Assembly: GCA_947374485.1 (NCBI GenBank)
Contig: CANCCF010000043.1
Location: 1-27,086, forward strand
Reading direction: 5' to 3'
Source of the DNA: Comamonadaceae bacterium
Lineage (GTDB): Bacteria; Pseudomonadota; Gammaproteobacteria; Burkholderiales; Burkholderiaceae_C
DNA: 27,086 bases
Positions 15,035 through 21,158 of the stretch are shown piece after piece. Below the pieces are notes generated by a model. That model had not been told where the DNA came from, did not search any database, and worked only from the letters and a program-made list of their open reading frames with translations. Each line of letters starts with the position of its first letter. The first letter of the stretch is position 1. The position numbers and the translations under genes were made by a program.

Positions 15035-15084
15035 TTTCGCTACCATCACCCCTCACAACAACCAGACGGGTACGAAGGGAGTCC

Positions 15085-16635
15085 ATGCCAGCATCCAACC
15101 CAACAGCTGAAGAAGCCCTGCGGTACGAACTGGCACTGGCACAAGGCGAGCTGGCGCGCACCGGGCAAGAGCTGCGGCCACTCCAATCACTGATGAACCA
15201 CCTGCCCGCCATGGTGGGTTTCTGGGACACCGGGCTGATCAATCGCTTGGCCAACCAGGCCTATCTGCAATGGTTTGGCAAGGAGCCCACCGCCATCATC
15301 GGGCACCACGCCAGCACCTTGCTGGGCCCCGAGCTCTTCGCCCTGAACCAGCCCCTGATGCACAAGGCCCTGGCAGGCGAGGTGCAGCATTTTGAGCGGG
15401 TCATCCCCGGCCCGCTGCCGGGCCAGAGCCGCACCTCGCTGGCCGACTACATCCCGTATTGGGAGCAAGGCGTGGTGAGCGGATTTTTCGTTCTGGTGTC
15501 TGACATTTCCGAGCAAAAGAACGCCGCCTTGGCGGTGCAGGCCAGCAAGGACATTCTGCAGGCCAGCGAGTTGCGCTACCGCAACGTGGTGATGGACCAG
15601 ACCGAAATGATTTCGCGCCTGCGCAGCGACGGCAGCTACCTGTTTGCCAACGATGTCTTCTGCCGCTTTTTCGACAAGCGCCTGGAAGACCTGATGGGCT
15701 CCACCTGGAGCCCGCTGGTGCACCCCGATGACCTGCCACGCATCGAAGCCGAGCTCGCAGCCCTGTCGGCCAGCAACCCGGTGGTCATGATAGAGAACCG
15801 CATCATCGGAGGCCAGGGCCAGGTGTGCTGGATGCAGTTCAGCAACCGCGGCATTTTTGATGCCGATGGCCGCCTGCTCGAAATCCAGTCCATTGGGCGT
15901 GACATTTCCGAACGCAAACAGGCCGAGGGCGCCTTGCACACCCTCAACCAGGCGCTCAACACCTCGCGCAGCCTGCTGCGCGACATGGCCGCCCACAATG
16001 AGCTGCTGCGGGAAAGCGAGCGCAAACACGTCTCGCGTGAAGTGCATGATGAGTTGGGGCAAATCCTGACCGCCCTGCGCATGGACCTGCTCTACATGGA
16101 AATGCGCTACTGCGCGCTCGACCCGGGCCTGCAGGCCAAGGTGCAGGACATGAAAGCCCTGCTCGACCAGGCCTTCGATTCGGTGCGCAATGTGGCCAGC
16201 AACCTGCGCCCCATGGCGCTGGACATCGGCTTGACCGAAGCCCTGCGCTGGCTGTGCGCCGAGTTCAGCCGCAAGAGCGGTGTGCCCTCGCGCTTCGAGG
16301 CCCAGGAGGCCCTGGCCAACCCCGACGAGGCGACCTCCGTGGTGCTATTTCGCATCGTCCAGGAGTCGCTCACCAACATCGCCCGCCATGCCGAGGCCTC
16401 GCGGGTCACGGTGCGCCTGGCCGCAACGCACGCGGGCCTGGAGCTCCGTGTGCAGGACGATGGCGTGGGCTTTGACAGCGCACAGGCGCCACCGGGCAAG
16501 TGCTTTGGCCTCTTGGGCATGCATGAGCGTGCGCTGGCGCTGGGGGGCGAGGTCAGCATCCGCAGCAGCCTGGGGCAAGGCTGCTGCATTACTGTGGCCA
16601 TTCCCCTGCCGCAGAGCCAGGGAGACGCGGCGTGA
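15085..16635 (+). CDS. PAS-PAS sensor histidine kinase, NarL/HisKA_3 type
   Basis: A 516-residue kinase with no signal peptide or membrane segment, so a cytosolic sensor. Two PAS modules occupy about residues 30-150 and 160-285 (LMNHLPAMVGFWDTGLINRL; later RLRSDGSYLFANDVFCRFFD, ending IGRDISERKQAE). A HisKA_3 dimerisation domain follows with phosphoacceptor H321 in REVHDELGQILTALRMDL. The HATPase_c domain shows FRIVQESLTNIARHAEASRV, D-D-G-V-G-F-D and G-L-L-G-M-H-E-R-A. The frame opens far upstream inside hutF, but the ATG at 15085 with GAAGGGA about 6 nt upstream is the natural start. The ligand is unknown. The stop overlaps the regulator start (GTGA), so the two are partners. Confidence 0.92.
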   Translation: MPASNPTAEEALRYELALAQGELARTGQELRPLQSLMNHLPAMVGFWDTGLINRLANQAYLQWFGKEPTAIIGHHASTLLGPELFALNQPLMHKALAGEVQHFERVIPGPLPGQSRTSLADYIPYWEQGVVSGFFVLVSDISEQKNAALAVQASKDILQASELRYRNVVMDQTEMISRLRSDGSYLFANDVFCRFFDKRLEDLMGSTWSPLVHPDDLPRIEAELAALSASNPVVMIENRIIGGQGQVCWMQFSNRGIFDADGRLLEIQSIGRDISERKQAEGALHTLNQALNTSRSLLRDMAAHNELLRESERKHVSREVHDELGQILTALRMDLLYMEMRYCALDPGLQAKVQDMKALLDQAFDSVRNVASNLRPMALDIGLTEALRWLCAEFSRKSGVPSRFEAQEALANPDEATSVVLFRIVQESLTNIARHAEASRVTVRLAATHAGLELRVQDDGVGFDSAQAPPGKCFGLLGMHERALALGGEVSIRSSLGQGCCITVAIPLPQSQGDAA

Positions 16636-17264
16636 TCCGCATCCTCCTTGCCGACGACCACACCATTGTGCGCGCCGGACTGAAACAGATATTTGCCCTG
16701 GTGCCCGACATCGCGGTGGCCGGTGAAGCCGAAAACGCCGCACAAACCCTGGCGCTGCTGCAGGCGGGTGGCGTCGACCTGCTGCTGATGGACCTGAACA
16801 TGCCCGGCACCAGCGGCTACGCACTGGTGGAGCGCGTGCGCGCCAGCCATGCCGACTTGCCGATTCTGGTGCTGAGCATGCACAACGAAGCACCCATGGC
16901 CGCCAATGTGCTGCGCGCCGGTGCCAATGGCTACATCACCAAGGATTGCGATCTGGGCGTGCTGCTGCCGGCCATCTACACGGTGGCCGCGCACGGCCAC
17001 TACCTGGCACCTGGCCTGGCGGAAAAAATTGCCTTCCATGCCACCGCGCAGCCCAAGGCCGCACCGCACCTGCAACTCACGCCGCGCGAGGCCGAAGTGT
17101 TTGGCCACCTGGTGCAGGGCCTGGGTATCCTGGCCATCTCGGAGCGGCTGGGCCTGGGCAACAAGACCGTGAGCACCCACAAGCTGCGTCTGCTGAGAAA
17201 GCTGCACTGCCGCAACATGGCCGAGCTGATGCGCTATGCGGCGCACCACGGCTTGCTGAATTAG
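16632..17264 (+). CDS. NarL/FixJ-family response regulator
   Basis: A 210-residue regulator. The receiver (about 1-118) has the acidic pair in ILLADDHTIVRAG, phospho-acceptor D54 in LLLMDLNMPGTSG, and a lysine in NGYITKD. The LuxR-type HTH (about 145-205) reads LTPREAEVFGHLVQGLGILA then ISERLGLGNKTVSTHKLRLL. The GTG start at 16632 overlaps the kinase stop as GTGA, so it is translated with the kinase. Targets are unknown; it lies next to hut but no direct link is visible. It converges on the orphan OmpR-type regulator with 13 bp between stops. Confidence 0.93.
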   Translation: MIRILLADDHTIVRAGLKQIFALVPDIAVAGEAENAAQTLALLQAGGVDLLLMDLNMPGTSGYALVERVRASHADLPILVLSMHNEAPMAANVLRAGANGYITKDCDLGVLLPAIYTVAAHGHYLAPGLAEKIAFHATAQPKAAPHLQLTPREAEVFGHLVQGLGILAISERLGLGNKTVSTHKLRLLRKLHCRNMAELMRYAAHHGLLN

Positions 17265-17277
17265 CTGCCTGCCGGGT

Positions 17278-17955
17278 TCAGGCCAAGGCCAGCGAAGGGG
17301 CCAGCTGGTAGCCCACGCCGCGTATGGTCTGGATCAGCCCGGGCGTGAACTTGCGGCGCAGGCGGTGCACATAAACCTGCACCGTGTTGCTGTCCACCTC
17401 GTCACCCCAGGCATAGAGCGCGTCTTCGAGTTCGGAACGGCTGACAATTCTGTTCTTCTTGCGCACCAGCATTTCCAGCAACCAGAACTCGCGGTGGGTC
17501 AGCGTGACGTCCTGTTCATGCAGGCTGGCGCTGCTGCGCTGCGCATACAGGCGCAGCGCACCACAGCTGCTGCTGGCCTTGCTGAAGCGCTCTTCGGGCA
17601 GGCGGCGCATGACGCAGCGGATGCGCGCCATCAGCTCCTCCATGTCCAGCGGTTTGACCAGAAAATCATCGGCACCGGCATCAAGCAGGCGCACACGCTG
17701 GCAGGCCTGCGCAGCGGACGCTACCATGATGACGGGCAGCTGCGCGCATGCGGCACGGGCCCGGCGCAGCAGCTCTTCCCCGCCCATGTCGTGCAGGCCC
17801 ATGTCGAGCACGGCAAAGTCGTAGTGGCTGTTGCGCAGGGCCTCCAAAAAGTCGTGGCCATTGGCCACGCCGTCTGCTGCCACACCTTCGCGGGCCAGCG
17901 CCTTTTGCACCGACGGGCCCTGTTGCACTTGCGCCTCTGCCACCACCAATCGCAT
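17278..17955 (-). CDS. Orphan OmpR-type response regulator with atypical receiver
   Basis: A 225-residue regulator. The receiver (about 1-115) keeps D51 in FAVLDMGLHDMGG and K101 in FLVKPLDM. However, the usual two acidic residues near the N-terminus are reduced to E7-A8 (VVAEAQ), and the switch Ser/Thr position is A79 (VIMVASA), with S80 next to it. The C-terminal winged helix is intact: LTHREFWLLEMLVRKKNRIV then VDSNTVQVYVHRLRRKFTPG and TIRGVGYQLAP. The ATG at 17955 is preferred over an extension to 17985 because AGGAGC (17966-17961) lies 5 nt upstream. No kinase gene of matching type is adjacent. The upstream region is the large gene-free stretch. Confidence 0.9.
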   Translation of the reverse strand: MRLVVAEAQVQQGPSVQKALAREGVAADGVANGHDFLEALRNSHYDFAVLDMGLHDMGGEELLRRARAACAQLPVIMVASAAQACQRVRLLDAGADDFLVKPLDMEELMARIRCVMRRLPEERFSKASSSCGALRLYAQRSSASLHEQDVTLTHREFWLLEMLVRKKNRIVSRSELEDALYAWGDEVDSNTVQVYVHRLRRKFTPGLIQTIRGVGYQLAPSLALA

Positions 17956-18084
17956 GCCCTGCTCCTGTTGCCATTGCCATCCCAATCCGTGTGCCCATCA
18001 TCGGGAATCGCAGCCTGCATTGGGGCAGTAGTTGACGCCGTGCCATGGGTATAAGTCGCGTCGTTTCATGGCCCTTTTGGCGGC

Positions 18085-18133
18085 AAAAACGCCAGCCCGT
18101 TGCTGTACTGACGCACCCAGCAACACGCTGGCG
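18085..18133 (-). terminator. Strong leftward intrinsic terminator with no gene before it
   Basis: Reading leftward, CGCCAGC (18133-18127) and GTTGCTG (18124-18118) pair with CAGCAAC (18105-18099) and GCTGGCG (18096-18090): 14 bp with one 2x2 internal mismatch and a 12-nt loop, followed at once by TTTTTG. The nearest leftward gene ends 390 bp upstream at 18525 and has its own candidate hairpin, so this may end an unannotated small RNA. Confidence 0.75.
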
Positions 18134-18407
18134 AATGCTGTTGTCCATGGGCTCTTGCGGCACTGAACACGGCAGCGGGCAGCAGCCAAGGTAAGCCAGG
18201 GATTACCCCCCAAAAGGGCATTGAAGCAACTTTCCCAAGCCTCAAAAAATATCCGTTTGAATGCACAAATTGACCGGCCTTTCACGGGTAATCCGTGGAC
18301 TACCGGCATTGCAGGGGCCGTAGTGGCCATAGGGCATGCCAGCGAACGCCATGTGCTGCGTCGCCGCGCACCACACCGCCCCCATTGAATGGACTGTTGG
18401 AGCCAAG

Positions 18408-18439
18408 TTGACGCGTGTCAAGCACTAAAAAATATTTTT
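18408..18439. promoter_or_regulatory. TTGAC dyad plus AT palindrome
   Basis: TTGACGCGTGTCAA (18408-18421) presents a -35-like TTGACG rightward and a perfect TTGACA leftward. Rightward, AATATT follows after 17 nt; leftward, a weak AACAGT (18398-18393) follows after 17 nt. A 12-bp palindrome AAAAATATTTTT (18428-18439) adjoins it. It could be a promoter or a regulator-binding site. Confidence 0.35.
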
Positions 18440-18501
18440 GTTTCTGGCCTTGTTTGGGCTTGGCACGACTGTTCAGTCATGCCCTTCCCGCGCAGCGAGC
18501 G

Positions 18502-18522
18502 AAAAACCTCAGGCCAAGGTTT
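18502..18522 (-). terminator. Candidate terminator of the PA2779-PA2778 operon
   Basis: Leftward, AAACCT (18522-18517) pairs with AGGTTT (18509-18504) over a 7-nt loop, with a run of five T. It begins a few bases past the stop codon of the C39-like gene. The stem is short. Confidence 0.5.
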
Positions 18523-18524
18523 GG

Positions 18525-19478
18525 CTAAGGCGCCGGGCCAATTTGCGCCTGCAGTTCCAGGTACTGCGGCAATCGCACACCCCCCAGCGCCACCGCGCGG
18601 GCAATTGCTTCGCGAGCGGCGGCGCGCTGGCCCAAGTCCAGCTGCGCTTGTGCCAGGTTGTTCCAGGCGTCGGCAAAGTCCGCCCGCACCGCCACCGCCT
18701 GCTGCCAGGCCGTTGCCGCGGCCTGCACATCGTGCAGGGCATAGGCACTGTTGCCGAGGCCAAACCACAGGGGCGCCTGTTGCGGCCAGCGGGCCAGCGC
18801 CGTGGCATAGGCCGTGCGTGCGGCCTCGGGGTGGCTGGCTTCCAGCGCGGCGGCACTGCGCGCGAAGACGGTGGCATCGGCGGTGCTTGGCAATTGCCCT
18901 GGCGGCAAGGCCAGCATGGCCCAGTAGTTGCCGCGCGCCCAGGTGCGCTCGAAGGTGAAAAGTGACATCTCCAGGCGCTCGGTCTCGCCGGAATGCAGGG
19001 TGATGGTGTTGCGCTCCAGGTCATAGGCAATGACCACCGCGTAATGCCAGACCGGGTAGATCGGCAGCGACACATTTTGGAACACCAGCACCGGGTGGCC
19101 CGCGGCCACCTCCTGCAGCAGGTCCTGAAGCTGCGGGCGCAAGGGGTAGGCCAGCAAACCCTGCTGGCGCGTGGCAGCCAGCATCTCTACTTGCAAGGAG
19201 CCCTTGCGCGCGGGCAGGTAGACCTGACCCACCAGGTCGTCGGGTGTGACCGGCTTGCCAGCTGCCACCATCACCATGGCCAGCGCGGCGGGGCCGCACT
19301 CGTATTCCTTTTGCGCGAAGAAGGGCACGGCTTTCAGTTCGGCCTGCTGCGCCACCTGCGCACTGCCGGTGAGCGCGCGCAATTGCGTGACCTGCGGTGT
19401 GGCGCAGGCCGTGAGCAGGGCACAAACAAGAACCCCCGCCAAGGCGGGGGTGCTGCGCAGAACGCGGGGCAGATTCAT
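18525..19478 (-). CDS. PA2778-type C39-like cysteine peptidase lipoprotein with TPR repeats
   Basis: A 317-residue exported lipoprotein. It has an N-terminal signal with lipobox L22-T-A-C25. A C39-like papain-fold domain (about 50-195) has catalytic C61 in KEYECGPAALAMVMVAAG and H145 in PVWHYAVVIAYD. A TPR-like helical region (about 205-310) follows, e.g. APLWFGLGNSAYALHDVQAA and FADAWNNLAQAQLDLGQRAA. It matches the family named after Pseudomonas aeruginosa PA2778, whose function is uncharacterised as far as I know. Unlike C39 domains of ABC exporters, which act in the cytosol, this one should face the periplasm. The ATG at 19478 overlaps the stop of the PA2779-like gene (ATGA), so the pair is co-translated. 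Confidence 0.88.
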   Translation of the reverse strand: MNLPRVLRSTPALAGVLVCALLTACATPQVTQLRALTGSAQVAQQAELKAVPFFAQKEYECGPAALAMVMVAAGKPVTPDDLVGQVYLPARKGSLQVEMLAATRQQGLLAYPLRPQLQDLLQEVAAGHPVLVFQNVSLPIYPVWHYAVVIAYDLERNTITLHSGETERLEMSLFTFERTWARGNYWAMLALPPGQLPSTADATVFARSAAALEASHPEAARTAYATALARWPQQAPLWFGLGNSAYALHDVQAAATAWQQAVAVRADFADAWNNLAQAQLDLGQRAAAREAIARAVALGGVRLPQYLELQAQIGPAP

Positions 19479-19864
19479 CGCACCGATCGGGTGAACGGAT
19501 AGACCTTGGTCAGGCCCAGAATGTCGGTGATCAGCAGGATGATGAAGACGGTAAACAAGATGCCCAGGATGTCACCACCGGCAGGCGCCTGGTCGATGCG
19601 ACCGGCAAGCGTTGCCACTTCGTCGTCCGACATGGCGCGCACACGCTCTTGCGCCTGCTCCACGCTCAGGCCGCGCTCGGCCATACCGGCACGCACATCT
19701 TCGCGCGCCAGCACGGCCGCCACTTTGGCACGGGCATCGGTTTGTGCTGCTGAGGCCATGGCCTCGCTGCTCGACACAATGCCCGCCTGGGCCACCATGG
19801 GCATGCCCAGCATGGCGGTGGAAGCAATCAGGAGGGAGGCGGTAATGCGTTTGAAGTGGTTCAT
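19475..19864 (-). CDS. PA2779-type small exported membrane protein
   Basis: A 129-residue protein of the PA2779 family, found beside PA2778-type peptidases. A signal peptide of about 27 residues ends VAQA before G28. The mature part has a charged helical region with AERGLSVEQAQERVRAMSDD, then A-P-A-G96-G97, then a strongly hydrophobic stretch at about 98-116 rich in Ile/Leu/Phe, and a short basic tail LTKVYPFTRSVR. It probably sits in the inner membrane by its C-terminal helix with the helical part in the periplasm. The Gly-Gly before the helix is a possible cleavage site for the neighbouring C39-like enzyme (inference). A good sigma70-type promoter lies just upstream. Confidence 0.87.
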   Translation of the reverse strand: MNHFKRITASLLIASTAMLGMPMVAQAGIVSSSEAMASAAQTDARAKVAAVLAREDVRAGMAERGLSVEQAQERVRAMSDDEVATLAGRIDQAPAGGDILGILFTVFIILLITDILGLTKVYPFTRSVR

Positions 19865-19888
19865 GGCAGATCAGGAATAAAAGAGCAC

Positions 19889-19916
19889 AGCATAGGCCCT
19901 ATTGCTGCAAAGTCAA
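19889..19916 (-). promoter_or_regulatory. Predicted promoter of the PA2779-PA2778 operon
   Basis: The minus strand reads TTGACT (19916-19911), 16-nt spacer, TATGCT (19894-19889). The start would be near 19882, a leader of about 17 nt before the ATG at 19864. Confidence 0.65.
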
Positions 19917-19931
19917 AAGGCCTTACAGGCC
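19915..19931 (-). terminator. Candidate terminator of the FAD monooxygenase gene
   Basis: Leftward, GGCCT (19931-19927) pairs with AGGCC (19923-19919) over a GTA loop, followed by TTTT. Its T-run shares bases with the -35 of the next promoter, a compact junction between transcription units. The stem is only 5 bp. Confidence 0.45.
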
Positions 19932-19969
19932 CACACAGTTTAGTGCCATGCAGGCAGCGCGACAAAGCT

Positions 19970-21148
19970 TCAAGTGCCCTTGTACAACCAGGGCATGTCC
20001 ATCAGTTTGGCGCCCGCTATTTTCAGCGCCAGGTCACGCCCCAATTGCCGGAAGCCCTGGAGGTGGTAGATGCCGCCGTTGCGGATGGCGCGCGCCTGCA
20101 CGCGCGCATTGCGCTGCCAGCGCTGGGCCGCATAGCTTGCCAGGGCCTGTGCAATCTGCTTGGGCGACGCACTGATGCAGGCACCAAGCGTTGCGGCGTC
20201 TTCAATCGCCATGCCCGCCCCCTGGGCCAGGTAGGGGCGCATGGGGTGGGCGGCATCACCGAGCAGCGCAATGCGGCCCTTGGCATGCTCGGCCGCACTG
20301 GCCATGGGCGCGCGGTCCGACAAGGGCCAGAGCCGCCATGCGTCGATGGCGTGGATCAGCTCGCGCAGGCTGCCCTGCGCCCGTGCCATGCGGTTGCGCA
20401 ATTCCTCTGCATTCGCGCTGTGGTCCCACGATTGCAGATCGCCCGCCACCTGGCCGTGAACGATGCACACCACATTGAGCCACTCACCCGCGCGCACCGG
20501 GTAGTGCACGGCATGGAAGTCCGGCCCCATCCAGGCGGTGACGACCTGGCTGCGCAGGGCTGCGGGCAGCGCGCTTTGCGGCAACATGGCGCGAAACGCG
20601 AGGTGGCCGGTCACGCGCGGCGGCATATCCTTGGCAATGACATGCGGGCGCACCCGGCTCCAGAGGCCGTCGGCACCCACCAGCACAGGGGCTTCAAAGG
20701 TTTGCTGTTGCGCAGTTTGCACCTGCACCCGCTCTGCATCCTGCGTGATGGCCTGCAGGCGCGCATCCAGATGCAGGCCCGCCCCCCCTTGCGCGCGCAC
20801 CGCGTCGAGCAAGAGCGTGTGCAGGTCGGCGCGGGCAATGGTGGCGTAGGGCGCACCGTAGCGCTGCGCGATGTCCTTGCCCAGGGACAACACAGCCAGC
20901 AGGTCGGTGCGGGTGGCGCTGCGCACTTCGAGCCGCTCGGGAAAGGCAGCCACCCGGGCCAAGGCATCGCCCACGCCCAGGCTCTGCAACACCCGCACCA
21001 CGTTGGGCCCGAGCTGTATGCCCGCACCCACCTCGCCAAAGGCGGCCGCCTGCTCCAGCAAGTCCACGCGCCAACCGGCACGTGCCGTGGCCAGTGCCGT
21101 GGCCAGGCCGCCTATGCCGCCGCCCGCAATCAGCACCTGTTTGTCCAT
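19970..21148 (-). CDS. FAD-dependent monooxygenase, salicylate hydroxylase-like
   Basis: A 392-residue group A flavoprotein hydroxylase. It has the ADP-binding G-G-G-I-G-G at residues 9-14 followed by a strand ending in an acidic residue (WRVDLLEQ), the D-G motif in VLVGADGLWSRVRPHV, and the second FAD motif ALLGDAAHPMRPYLAQGAGM then AIEDAATLG. These are typical of NAD(P)H-dependent aromatic ring hydroxylases (salicylate or 6-hydroxynicotinate 3-monooxygenase-like). The substrate is not decidable from sequence and no ring-cleavage genes are near. It starts 10 bp after the parC stop and so is probably read from the same transcript. Confidence 0.9.
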   Translation of the reverse strand: MDKQVLIAGGGIGGLATALATARAGWRVDLLEQAAAFGEVGAGIQLGPNVVRVLQSLGVGDALARVAAFPERLEVRSATRTDLLAVLSLGKDIAQRYGAPYATIARADLHTLLLDAVRAQGGAGLHLDARLQAITQDAERVQVQTAQQQTFEAPVLVGADGLWSRVRPHVIAKDMPPRVTGHLAFRAMLPQSALPAALRSQVVTAWMGPDFHAVHYPVRAGEWLNVVCIVHGQVAGDLQSWDHSANAEELRNRMARAQGSLRELIHAIDAWRLWPLSDRAPMASAAEHAKGRIALLGDAAHPMRPYLAQGAGMAIEDAATLGACISASPKQIAQALASYAAQRWQRNARVQARAIRNGGIYHLQGFRQLGRDLALKIAGAKLMDMPWLYKGT

Positions 21149-21158
21149 GGCGGGCGCC

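Larger units (their letters stand above)
17956..18524. other. Gene-free stretch of about 570 bp
   Basis: I see no convincing coding sequence here on either strand; an open frame at 18330-17998 has no recognisable similarity and contains a terminator. The stretch holds a strong leftward terminator (18085-18133), a short dyad CACGG-GTAAT-CCGTG (about 18282-18296), a TTGAC-GCGT-GTCAA dyad (18408-18421), and an AT-rich palindrome (18428-18439). It also must hold the promoter of the orphan regulator at 17955. Confidence 0.6.

Noticed and set aside
14116..15084. Upstream extension of the histidine kinase frame
   Set aside because: It lies inside hutF in another frame; the ATG at 15085 has a good Shine-Dalgarno and the protein then has a normal domain layout.
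17998..18330. A 110-residue minus-strand frame in the gene-free stretch
   Set aside because: No similarity recognised, no Shine-Dalgarno seen, and it runs through the strong leftward terminator at 18085-18133.
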